Origin: Centroberyx gerrardi
Lineage: Eukaryota; Chordata; Actinopteri; Beryciformes; Berycidae
Assembly (NCBI RefSeq): GCF_048128805.1
Contig: NC_136002.1
Coordinates: 28,402,162-28,466,161 of the forward strand
Direction of reading: 5' to 3'
Length of the DNA: 64,000 nt
Below the pieces are notes generated by a model. That model worked only from the letters and a program-made list of their open reading frames with translations. It searched no databases and was not told the DNA's origin. This document shows, one piece after another, positions 1 through 13,500 of the stretch. Both the position numbers and the translations under genes were made by a program. Every line of letters starts with the position of its first letter. Position 1 is the first letter of the stretch.

Positions 1-2198
1 CAAAGTTTACTTTAATCACACTGCTAAAAAGCACCTAAACTCAATTTAGCATACAAACCACAAGGGTCACAAGCCACAGTAGTCACCAATATACCAATCA
101 ACAATTCCACATCTGTCACACTAAGGCTAGGTTGAACCTTTACCAAAACCAGTTTGTATCCCGGACGAGCCCCGATTTGTCACAAACTGGCTCAGGGAAT
201 GTGACAAGGAGGGAGTCCACGCAAGAGGTTTTACTTAAAACAAACATAATTTATTAAAACTAAGGTTAACACAAATTAACAACGGAGTGTGTAGATCAGC
301 ATGGTCTTTGAGAATTGAGAATTATAGATATGCAAAGGTTTTATTTACTTTATGGCTCCTGCCCCAGAAGCGTAGTACAGTAGGAAGGATATGTAGTTTT
401 GTTTGGCTACCTGTCACAGAAATATTGTTTAGGGGAAGGGTGTCATCTTTATAAAGAGCCCTCCCTGGTCTTGATGTTACTTTGAAGTTTGGGTTGGATC
501 AGGTCTGCCTGGCCTGGGAGTGCAGGTCAGACATTAGCTGATCTAACATTTTACTATTTGTTTGCATTTCCGTCACCCAGCATCACTGTATTTTGTAATT
601 TGCACTTGTCATATCTGAAAAGACCATTTTGTAATTTGTAAATGGCACTTTTGAGGACAGTGTGTTGAATTGGTGAAATACCGAAATACTTACTTTCATT
701 TCACAAATCTATTTCCCTGTATAAAGCTACTTGAAGAACTCATTAGGCTACCATAATATGAGATACATGAGATTGAGATTAATGATATTATCTAATAATA
801 TTTAGAATTATTTAAAAGAACATGAGCCAATTAATCTGCAAGAGTAGATGGTACAGGATGCCCAGTTCAAATGATTTCTCTATACTTTCTCTTTAGCTTC
901 AAGTCATGAAACAAAAACAGACACTTTCTATATGGGCAGAAGATATTTAACACATCTGGCTTCAAATTTACTCCACTGTCCACCAGGATTTTGATTGTTT
1001 GTGAATGTTCAGATGTTTGCTCTATCTTTTGAAAATGAAGGGTTTTGACTTCAAAATGCTACATATCCATTTTGATAAAAAAAAAAAATGCTGCTTGGAA
1101 GTCATAAACACAGATGATTCAATACTCAAAAACAGAACTAATTTGTAAGCAAAAGTCTTAAGACGACTAACTTTAGTGATGGTGATAAAATGTTTTACTT
1201 TCATGCCAGCAATCATTTTGTAAAAGCAGGTGACAGTTTTTTTCAAATAGTGGCCATCTCATTTTTGGAATAAATCTCTTCACCTACAAGCCTGTAATCT
1301 CAAAATACATTTGTTGCCTCCAGTCATAAGCAATTTGTTAATTAATTCCTTATGTATTCCTTATGTATGTGTGATTTAGAAGAAGATAGCTTTGTTGTGC
1401 TTTCTGTCCCTGTCTTTGGGGACATGCTGCTCCCTAGTGGCGTTTTGCCTTCATGCACAACTCTGCCGTGTCACGGTCAGGGAAGTAAGTCTATCTAATG
1501 CTGAAACTATGACAAGCATCACAAAAATATTTATGATGGAATTTAAAAAACAAAAATCCATAAATGTTTATCTTATGACAGCAGTTACAGGAAATGACTT
1601 TGGCTTTACAGAAACGCATCTTGATGAGTGAATAATTGTGTTTTTAATGACATGGAAACGCTATAAGCATTAGCACTGTGTTGTTATGCCGACTGTCTTC
1701 AGTGCAAGGACAGCCATCTGGACAGTCTGCTCACATGGCAATGGAAGAGAATTTAGATGTTCATTTGTAAAGGGAAAGTGGTTTATTTGCTCCACAAAGT
1801 CTGATAGATGAATAATGGAATCAGCAGTGACCAGTTTAGAGCTGATGCAGTACATTAAATTTCGGTGATTAAAAACAGTTAAACTGAATGAAGCATATGG
1901 CAGAGCCGATAAGTACTGTGCTCTGCTTGCTGACCACTTTATTACACACTTCATTACACAGGTTAGGCAAACAACACTTAAACAATACTGAAATTTTAAG
2001 CCAAATTCATTGTGCATGAAATGTACTTTGAGGATAATGGGGTGTTTTAGTTCACCAGGTCTGTCAATTATGAACAAAGTGTATATTATGTATGTATTGA
2101 CCCATGGAAGCCTAGCTGCCACGATGGAGCCAGATCACTGGGATCATAACGACATTATAAACTGATTTCCTGATCCCTGTCCTCTCTGTGCTCCTCAG
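1..2198. other. intergenic region upstream of first claudin
   Basis: AT-rich sequence with no recognisable coding exon. The open frames here, including a 150-codon one on the - strand at 1670-2122, have no family resemblance and no splice context. The stretch around 150-260 looks like a fragment of a dispersed repeat, but I cannot name it. A good splice-acceptor-like sequence ends at 2198, so part of this region may be a 5' untranslated exon and intron of the claudin gene. Confidence 0.5.
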
Positions 2199-2225
2199 GG
2201 TCTGAGACAGAGGGCACGGTGTCCC

Positions 2226-2861
2226 ATGGCTCTGGAGGAGCTGGGCATCAGCCTGTCCATGATGGGCGTTGCCGGGACCATCCTGATCTGCGCTCTGCCC
2301 ATGTGGAAGGTGACGGCCTTCATCGGCACCCACCTGGTGGTGATGCAGGTGTTCTGGGAGGGCCTGTGGATGACCTGCGTCAACGAGTACACGGGTCAAA
2401 TGCAGTGCAAGATCTACGACGCCCTGCTGGACCTGTCGCCGGACCTCCAGGCGGCCCGCGGCCTCATCTGCATCAGCCTGGTGCTGGGCTGCCTGGGGTT
2501 CCTCATCTTCCTGCTGGGGGCGCGCTGCACCAACTGCCTGAGCCACCCGCGGGTCAAGGCCCGGGTGGTGCTGAGCTCCGGGGTCATCTTCGGCGTGGCG
2601 GGCCTCACCACCGTGGTCGCCGTTTCCTGGACGGCCAACTCCATCATCAGTGACTTCCACAACCCGCGCGTCCCCGAGGTGCTGAAGAAGGAGCTGGGGG
2701 CGGCCATCTATATAGGCTTTGTGACCTCCGGGCTGCTGGCCTGTGGGGGGGCGGTGCTGTGCACCAGCTGCCCGCCGCAGAGGGCCAGGTACCCCTCCAG
2801 TGGGTACACACTGGCCAGGACACCCACAAACAGCGGCTACGCCATCAAGAACTATGTGTGA
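2226..2861 (+). CDS. claudin (claudin-3/4-like), intronless
   Basis: This is a four-pass tight-junction protein of the claudin family that seals or forms pores in the paracellular space. The 211-residue length is typical. Visible features are TM1 at about residues 7-26, then the first extracellular loop with W27 and the signature W48-x2-C51-x9-C61. R78 stands at the loop end, followed by TM2 at about 79-98, TM3 at about 114-134 and TM4 at about 158-180. The tail ends in Tyr-Val, the usual PDZ-binding end that docks ZO proteins. The single-exon structure is common for claudins 3 and 4, and the loop sequence is closest to that subgroup. The start is the only Met ahead of TM1 and has G at +4. 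The coding region is very GC-rich against AT-rich flanks. A second claudin-like gene follows 1.06 kb downstream on the same strand. Which claudin paralogue this is cannot be decided by eye. Confidence 0.95.
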   Translation: MALEELGISLSMMGVAGTILICALPMWKVTAFIGTHLVVMQVFWEGLWMTCVNEYTGQMQCKIYDALLDLSPDLQAARGLICISLVLGCLGFLIFLLGARCTNCLSHPRVKARVVLSSGVIFGVAGLTTVVAVSWTANSIISDFHNPRVPEVLKKELGAAIYIGFVTSGLLACGGAVLCTSCPPQRARYPSSGYTLARTPTNSGYAIKNYV

Positions 2862-2953
2862 AGGGAGCAGGTGGAAAACACACATCAGGCCAGGTGTTTG
2901 AATACTGAAAAGACATGATGTCAGAGTATCTGTTACCGCATTAAGATAAATGT

Positions 2954-2959
2954 AATAAA
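2954..2959 (+). terminator. poly(A) signal of first claudin
   Basis: A canonical AATAAA lies 93 bases after the claudin stop codon. It is the first such hexamer downstream and would give a short 3' UTR. Its use is inferred. Confidence 0.55.
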
Positions 2960-3731
2960 CGGTATGATATAATATCATTGGCATGGATGTTATATTTAGC
3001 CTACTCAATGCATTCTCTGACCAATACAGCTTTAAGTAATTGACATTGATCTGAACATTCAAAATGGCTATCTGTCTAAATGAATTATCAAGTGGAATTC
3101 CCAGGTATCATGAAGAATTAATGTGTTGCCAATGTCCTAATAGGTTTTGAACTATAGAAATCCTGTTGTTGAATCTGCATATATTTTCCATCCAGTAGAA
3201 AAATGTGTTGTGTTTTAGTAACAATGTTTAGTCAAATTATAAAAAGAGTACATTTGTCACATTTCTAAAGGTTCATGTGCTTTTGTGATTTGCCTCAAGG
3301 AATTACGAATAAACATTTTAGTATAAACATGTGCCAGTTGCATCACTATTCTGCAATGAGAAAGGTTATGGCCTAGAATGAGTCTCATTGTTGTTTGGGA
3401 TAGCGTCACCACCCAGTAGCTCCACAGAGAACCCGAGAAGTGAGCTGCACTGGTATTGTGAAGACACACATCCCAATATCACAAAGAACTTGTGGCTCTT
3501 TAAATTGAGTTTCCTCTCATAAACAAGAGCCAGTGGCTGAAAAGTCAGAGCACAGTGGCATCTTTGTTTTGGTTTCTCAACAGAAACTGAGAGAAAGGGA
3601 TTGTTATGAAACCATGGCAGAGCAAACAGAGGGATTTCCCTTCTCCACCCAGCTGCGGAGTCGATCCACGCCTGCTTCTTTCCATGAATACCGGAGAACC
3701 GGATTTGCTTTCAACAGACATGCAAAAGAGT

Positions 3732-3825
3732 CACACACACATACACACACAAAGTTTTTTTCTCTCTCTCTATCTCTCTCTGACACACACACTCACTCGC
3801 TCACACATGCACGCACAGGCTAAAA
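3732..3825. repeat. compound CA/CT microsatellite
   Basis: Interrupted CA repeats, then CT repeats, then CA/CTCA repeats. It lies about 90 bases upstream of the second claudin start, so length changes here could affect its promoter or 5' UTR. Confidence 0.8.
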
Positions 3826-3916
3826 CAACACCCCACCCCTCTGCGCTCCGCTGCCAGCTGTTTCTGGTTAGGCAGCTCGGCCTGCAGTGAAGAGGAGGAG
3901 CGGGCAGGCCGGAGTC

Positions 3917-4588
3917 ATGGAGCGGTGGCTGGAGCTGGCTGCGTTCGGCCTGGCCGGGACAGGGTGGCTGTGTGCCATCCTGACGCGCTGCCTGGCCCTC
4001 TGGAAGGTGAGCGGCACCGTGGACAACACCACGGCCACTCTGCCCGCCTACTGGGACGGGGTATGGCTGGAATGGGACCACTGGGACTTAGCCCACGACG
4101 GCAGCCTGCACTGCTCCTTCTACCAGTCTCTCATGTCTCTGTCTGGAAGCTTCCGGACGTGGAGAGCCCTCATCATGGCAGCCATCGGGGCCGGGGCTTT
4201 TGCTGTGGTGATCGGCGCGGCGGGGGCTGTGTGGTTCCCCAAGCGCGGCCAGGTCAAAGTGGTTTCTGGTGCTCTCTTCGTTTTGTCCGGGATACTGATG
4301 CTGGTCCCCACCGTCTGGACGTGCCATCACACCAGCCAGCCGCTGGAGGGCGCCGTGCCGCTGCGGAGAGACTGGGGAGCCGCGCTGTACCTGGGATGGA
4401 TCTCCTTGGCTTTGATGCTGGCCGGAGGGGGGGTGCTCATGACCAGATGCCCCACCTTTGAGGAGCGCGAGGGGTCCGAGGAGAGGAGGAACCCTGATAC
4501 AGAAGAGGAGGGTAACCACCCGCTGAGCAGCATCCACAGGACTACATTCACACACAGCCAGTATGGACGGAGATCAGAGGCTCTCTGA
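3917..4588 (+). CDS. divergent claudin-like four-pass membrane protein
   Basis: A 223-residue protein with claudin architecture. TM1 is at about 7-25 and W29 matches the conserved loop-1 Trp. The signature region is D47-G48-V49-W50, followed by C66. R83 marks the end of loop 1. TM2 is at about 84-104, TM3 at about 115-138 and TM4 at about 160-182. The hydrophilic tail is rich in Glu and Arg. Two features are unusual. The first signature Cys (expected at 53) is Trp, so the conserved loop-1 disulphide cannot form in the normal way. The tail also ends Glu-Ala-Leu rather than Tyr-Val. An extra Cys (TWTC-type) is present in the second loop. The ATG at 3917 has G at -3 and +4, and the in-frame codons before it have no ATG. 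It is intronless and in tandem with the canonical claudin, so an old tandem duplicate is likely. It could also belong to the wider PMP22/claudin superfamily. Confidence 0.85.
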   Translation: MERWLELAAFGLAGTGWLCAILTRCLALWKVSGTVDNTTATLPAYWDGVWLEWDHWDLAHDGSLHCSFYQSLMSLSGSFRTWRALIMAAIGAGAFAVVIGAAGAVWFPKRGQVKVVSGALFVLSGILMLVPTVWTCHHTSQPLEGAVPLRRDWGAALYLGWISLALMLAGGGVLMTRCPTFEEREGSEERRNPDTEEEGNHPLSSIHRTTFTHSQYGRRSEAL

Positions 4589-7063
4589 GGGGGTCCAGGC
4601 TCCTGCAGGACCCAGATGGGACTGTGATGTGTTTAGTGTGAGTGATCAAACTGCAAAAAATATGTGAAATGGGTGTGGATAGACTTAAAGATAGAGGTAG
4701 AAGTCTGGACATGTTGAGTAATGATGCACTGGCTAATTTATAGTGTTTAAAAAGCAGTAGGCCTAACACCAAAAAGCACATATAGAACTTACTTTTATTA
4801 ATAGGGACCTTTAATGGACTGACGTTTGCATCTCGTTTTGCTGTGTTTCTTACATTTCTATTACATTACATTTATTACATTTATACTGAACTTAACATAT
4901 AAAATTACCACATTGTCATACATGCAGAGATAACAGGAGAGAGCTGCTGCTCTGTTTACTGATCAGCACAGATTCGAAATGTAAATGTAATACTGAATAG
5001 GGCTGCATTTTATTAGGTTTTTTTGATACTGATAATTCTGATACTTTAAATTCAATTGCTTCAATGCTTTTATGGGTGTCTTTATTTTCTAAATAACATT
5101 TGTATACTGCTTTTGTAAACGCAATTAGACCATAATTGATTCCCTTAATACCCTACAAACTAGTAGAACCAATCCAACATGTTAAAGCCTTTTGATACCT
5201 TTTGATACATTATGATGCCTTATGACCTAATATTGATACCAAAAAGACTGTACAGCACTTGCCCTATATGAGAGTAATGACATTTGCTTAGTTTGTTGAG
5301 AGTGTCAAAAATGTTTACATCTGAGTGGAATTCATTTGAACAAATGGTATTGTGGAATAAAGCATCAAGCATGACTTGGATTACAAATTATTCATTAATA
5401 TATGTTTACAACAATCACTTGATTATGAAAATTCAAGTGGTTTTAATTGCCTATAACATGGACCTGTTGAGCATGACTACATGGCATGCAAAGACACAAA
5501 GAACACTTTTATGTTAATGAATAATCCAGATGGACCTCATTACTCAAACTGGTCAAAGCCTTTCTGGACATGATACACTAAAGGCAATTTGAGTTGCTAA
5601 GCAGAAATTTTGAAACCCCTTCCATTCATTTTCAGGATTTGCCTTTTAAAAGGAAGATGAATTGTGAGGGAAAAGTAGAAACAGCTGATGATAATTGTTT
5701 TTGTGGTTAAATGTGTAATCATGCAAATAAAATGGTGTGCTCAGAGATTCAGAAGGTTCCAGTGTTAGACAGGGGTATCAGATGAGGCTGGCCTCATCAG
5801 ACCCCTGTTTGCAGATCAATACCAGTGTTCAGAAGGTTATTCATTAGACTTTGACAGTCACTTTCCTGAATAAAGAATACTGAATCCAGAAGGTGCAATT
5901 TCACTTTGTCCTGTTCAATTTTACAATGGAAGTCAAAGGAGAAATCTGATGGGAAAAGCTCACAGAAATTTGCACTTTTTGTAGTTTTGCATGTAATGAT
6001 TGGATGATTACTTTCTATTTTCTTTGACTCCAGAAGGACTGAATGTTATCCATAAATGAATCACATATTCCATACTGTGCTTGAGTGTTGTGATTGAGAG
6101 TTGACCCTGCATCCTGAATTCCCATTAAGATGTAATGGACCTGTTTTTGGCTTTGTTACAAATAAAGATGATAATACAAACATTTTTAAAGTAAATCATT
6201 TCCCCAACACCCTCAATACAATTTGGGTAACACATAACATCAAATATTTAACAAACTGGTTTAAGTGGGGGCAATTCAACCCAAATTTAGAGAGGGGGTG
6301 AATACTTTTACAAACTGTTATTTGAATTTTATATTTTCAATTTCTTTTTACTTTTATAGAATGTTTTGCATAGAACTCAGAGACAAAAAATCCCAAATAA
6401 ATGCAATCTGAAATCTCTTTAGAGCCCAAGGTAATGTGCAACAAGTCAAAGAGGCTGATTAATCGTTTGAGCAACTGTCTATAAATTTTGCCTGGGATTA
6501 ACACAACACTGCAATGATGTGATACTTTGCAGGAATAACAGGGTCCTGCTATTAATCCTAACAGGCACTGACAGCACTGACTGCCCCTGTTAATAACAGA
6601 TGCTGTAGGGTGAAACAAGAATTTACCAGTCCACCATTTTTCTAGTTGAACTTGAACAAATCGCGGTTACTCTATTTCTCCCTGCTGGTTAAACAGTAGG
6701 GCTGCTATGTCAATTATGTACAACAAAGTCAGTAACCCTTCAAATTACAGGCCATTAACTATGCAGTAATGACTGGAAATAACTAAGTAATTTCCAAGTA
6801 AAATAGATGTAATAACTCATTATAACATTAGAATGACTGGTAACTACTAAGTAATATACAAGTAAAATGTGCAACTGGGTAGCACTGGTATCATGTAGAG
6901 GCAGACGTCTGTCTGTTGGGTTTGTGAATACACACAGGCTCTACATGTGCAGCTTACTATACCAGACAATGTGTGTCTGAGACAAATCACTCTGTACCAG
7001 TCGTTGTTAGCAAAATCACTGTGAATAAAACAAAAAGAAAATAGATGGTTAGATAGTTAAATA
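4589..7063. other. intergenic region between claudin-like gene and sbds
   Basis: AT-rich sequence with no convincing coding exon on either strand. It must hold the 3' end of the claudin-like gene. AATAAA hexamers occur near 5356, 5724 and 5867, but none can be assigned. Around 6730-6860 there is a repeat with internal direct copies whose inverted relative lies in sbds intron 4. The stretch at about 6100-6310 resembles a dispersed fish repeat of unknown class. Confidence 0.5.
6797..6847 (-). repeat. inverted partner of sbds intron-4 repeat
   Basis: The reverse complement of this 51-bp stretch matches 7930-7982 in sbds intron 4 at roughly 88 percent by eye. The surrounding 6770-6860 segment contains further direct copies of an AAGTAA-rich unit. 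It probably belongs to a dispersed non-autonomous element. Confidence 0.65.
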
Positions 7064-7069
7064 TTTATT
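7064..7069 (-). terminator. sbds: candidate poly(A) signal of sbds
   Basis: The + strand reads TTTATT, that is AATAAA on the sbds strand, 508 bases after the sbds stop codon. It would give a 3' UTR of about half a kilobase. Use is inferred from position only. Confidence 0.4.
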
Positions 7070-7576
7070 TGAGCACTCATTTCAATATGACAAAATATAA
7101 ATTATTGGGTTAAAGAAACTATCCATAAAATAGGGATATTAAGCATGATTACATGGCACACAGAGTAAAATGGAAGGCAAAAACAATTGCTGATGAGTAA
7201 TGCTGATGGTCCAGTGATACTAACTTAAAAACACCTAGCTTTTCTTTTTTTTTAGCTTTTTTTTTTTTAACCATGCTTTTCAGTGAATAAATGAATACAG
7301 GCCATCTGAACTACTAACTGACCTGCAGGTTAAGGTATAACTGCTCAAACTTCTTTTGAAATACATTCCTCCCTATAATTGCAAGTTGGGCAGAAGAAAA
7401 TAAATTCTTACAGAATCTTTTCAGTCAAAGAATTCCTTTATATATACAAAGGCTGGGAAACAGGAATGGCTATATTGGTATAAAATAGATCTTAAATATC
7501 AGTCTTTTAAATGAGTTTGCAGTTTGTGTGCCATGGTGGTGGCCTTTAGTGTGTTAAAGGGCTCTGGGTGGTTGGG

Positions 7577-10425
<2,849 letters not shown>

Positions 10426-10516
10426 ATGTGCACCAAAATACTGCATACTGTGATGCAGGGTTTCTTCGTATTTCTTTTGCATTTCATAAAGCATGTGTCT
10501 TCGTCGGACACTAAAG
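10426..10516 (+). CDS. tyw1: tyw1 exon 1 (coding part, start uncertain)
   Basis: The frame runs from ATG 10426 to the GTGAGT donor and joins in frame with exon 2 through a split Val codon. It encodes a hydrophobic stretch ([15 protein letters not shown]) that is not obviously matched in the human protein. An upstream in-frame ATG at 10252 precedes the ZNF143 site and is less likely to be transcribed. If translation starts at 10824 in exon 2, this exon is untranslated. Confidence 0.55.
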
Positions 10517-13500
10517 GTGAGTTTATTTGAAATCTAAGTGGAATTGTAAACGTTAGCCTGTAGTAACATTGCTATGGCTAGCAGGCTAGTTAGCCGCCTT
10601 TTATTTGCTGCAGGTGAATTGAGCTTGTATCCTGTTAACCTGTTGCGTGCTGCTGTGCAAAGAATAAGATAAGCATTAGCCTAGCAAAACCATAGCAGAG
10701 CCTTTTGCATTTGCATCGTAGCTAACCCTAGTTAACTTCCTCATGTATCTCACAACAATAATATTGCATGTTACTTCCCTTCCAGTGTCAAAGAATGCCC
10801 ACAGTCCCAGTGAGGGCTACTTCATGTCGGTATGGCACAACAGACTGTACTTGTATTCAGCCGCTGCACTTGTCTTTGGGATCTGGTTCTCTGTGAAGAT
10901 GGCATTTAAGAAGGTAATCTGTCACTTGCTGATGTGTGGGCTCCACTTATTGCCTGGTGTATTTGTTAGGCTTTATGTGATATTGTGTATATTGCACTGT
11001 TAATCTTTTCAGAGGTGCTGAGTTTTGACACTGGCCACTGGTATGGAGTTGCAGTTTCTGAAAGCATTAAATACTCTTCACGTTTCCAAATATTGGAGAC
11101 CAACTGTGTCCTTCCATGAGAAGACAGCTGTGTGTGTGTGTGAGAAGACATGCCAGGTCTTATGTCCTTTCATGAATTGTCTTCTTCTGTTTGCTTTTTT
11201 AGAAAAGCTTCTCCAACCAAGTTGGCCCGTGGCTCTACAAAGCTGTGAAGGAGAATGGCCACTCTGTGGAGAGAGACACTGTGGTTCATGTCTCAGGAGT
11301 TAAAATCTTCTACGGCTCACAGACTGGAACAGCAAAAGTATGGATTTTGTTCTCTGAAAACATAAACATGCTCAGGATGATATGGTGATTCTATGATATG
11401 ATGTTACATACAGTAACACAAACTAAAAGTGAGCCTGCATTTATGAAGCTTTTAAGAATAGTAGTATTGATCTGGGGTTACTACCCATGTTGCATGACCT
11501 TATAGACTTCACTGCGACTTAACATGTCACTACATACTTACTTTTGGCTGTTTGTATGGAAATTTAGTAGCTCAGGGCTTGTCAGCAGAAAAGAAACTCC
11601 CACACCAGACTGTAAAAAACACTCAGGTTTATACACACAATCAAAAGAGATAAATAAGCTGTTAAAGGAAGCAATAAGCTGTAAAATGTAAGATTGAATT
11701 TATGATTGATTTGTTCAAGGCTAGATAGATTAGCGGCTGATAAACAGTGAATTGTAAAGATATTCTAAGATGTCTTATAAGAACTAACTGTGATTCTCAC
11801 CTTGACTTGTCCAGGGCTTTGCAAAAGAGCTGTCAGAGGAGGTGAAGGCTTTGGACATACCAGCCGAAGTGATTGACATGCAAGACTATGATCCAGATGA
11901 CCAACTGGCTGATGAGGTAGGCCAAGTCATGGGAGCCAAATAACGATTTGGAGTAAAATGACGATTTGCATTTTGACAAAATTTTGCAGCAGTTACAACT
12001 CTTATGTGGCAGTTAGTCCAAATTAAGCTTAGGGGTTTAATATTTTATTTAACTAGATTCCTCTCCTATTTGAATTTTATACAGTTACTGCCACATGCAG
12101 TTCTAAATTTTTTTTCAGTTTGGTAAAGTAGAGCTCCATGCATAGAACTGACTTTTGAGTAATTACACAAATACGACATCACAGGAATATTTTGTTAAAT
12201 CTGTCGTCAGCGGCTCTAACTCTTGCTCTCCTTACTTTTGGTTGCTTGTAATGTTGGTGACACAGCTTATTCTGCTGTTGCACTCATTGTAACTTACTTT
12301 TTAATAGCATCAGCTAAATGCCAAAAATGTAAGATGAGGACACAGCAAACTTAGCCAGTCTACTCTCTGTACAGACTGCACTTTGTGGCTGGTTAGTAAT
12401 CCAGGAAGTCAAGCCTCGACTGCACTCACAGTAAGTCGCTCTGGAGTGTCAGCTAAATGTCTGAAATGTAAATGTAAGTACACAACAACAGGCAACGTGA
12501 TTTAACGGGGAAGGTAATCCTCAGGAAATGCTTTATTAGAATAAAGTTAATCAGAGTGGAATAAATCACGACTGACATTCACTGAAAGCTTACCAACAAA
12601 ACAGCCAAGTAACAAACCACAAGCAGCCTCAGGTTCTTCTGACACTGTTACGCTCCAGTCCAACTTTTCCACTTCATTGTCCAGTGATTCAGTTCCTCAA
12701 ATAGCTGGCACAGAGGACAGACGCGCTAAACAAATCCCGCTCAACTGAGGAAAGATTGATTATTTTCATCAACGTTGCAGTGCATTGAGAAATGAATAGG
12801 AGATTGGCTGGCCGGTACACAGCAGGAGAGGAAATTGCTATTTATTCAATAGGATAGCGATACAGTTTTTGGTGATGAAAAATCTCGCCAAGAGAAATGA
12901 CCACAGGCAGCAGCCGGCCCCTAGATTCAGTTGTAGACGCTCAGTGCATTGACTCCCACTGGCCAGCCATCAGTCAAGAAGACACTCTCTCCTGAGCAGC
13001 GCAGACCCAGCTAGACATGAGGCATGATAACCGCCTCGGTCCGGCAGTTTCCTGTTCATTTACAAGGGGCCAAGGAGAGGATGTGTGCTTCATATTTCAC
13101 TTTAGTAGTCCCTTTGTAGCTACTCTGAGAGTGATTTATTTTCGCCTGTGTGCCGGTGAATTGGTTTTCTATTAGTCTGCTGTCTTTTGTTTTGAAATAT
13201 CAGCCTTAGAAATAGACTCGTATATTTGATTGTATGTAAACATATATCATGATTTTAGTTTTCACAAATAATAATTGTTGAAAATTTTTTCAGTAGTTAA
13301 ACATGATCAAGATGTTGTTATAAGATCCCAAAAGTGCATTTAAATTTTTTTTTCCTCACTTCAGAACCATTAATTAATTCGATTATTGTGATTAATAATC
13401 TTGTTCACAATATCTATCAAAATGATCGAGGTCATTTCACCTATAATCATGCAGTCCATCTTACAGATCATTATTCTCCCTCATTCTTTGCTGAAATGCC

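Larger units (their letters stand above)
2862..3916. other. region between the two claudin genes
   Basis: The 3' flank of the first claudin and presumed promoter of the second. It is AT-rich up to about 3600. A broken CA and CT microsatellite (about 3732-3825) lies roughly 100 bases before the second start codon. No TATA box stands out. Confidence 0.5.

Noticed and set aside
2112-3062. 316-codon open frame on the - strand across the first claudin
   Set aside because: It is antisense to a clear claudin gene, lies in its GC-rich coding part and has no family resemblance of its own.
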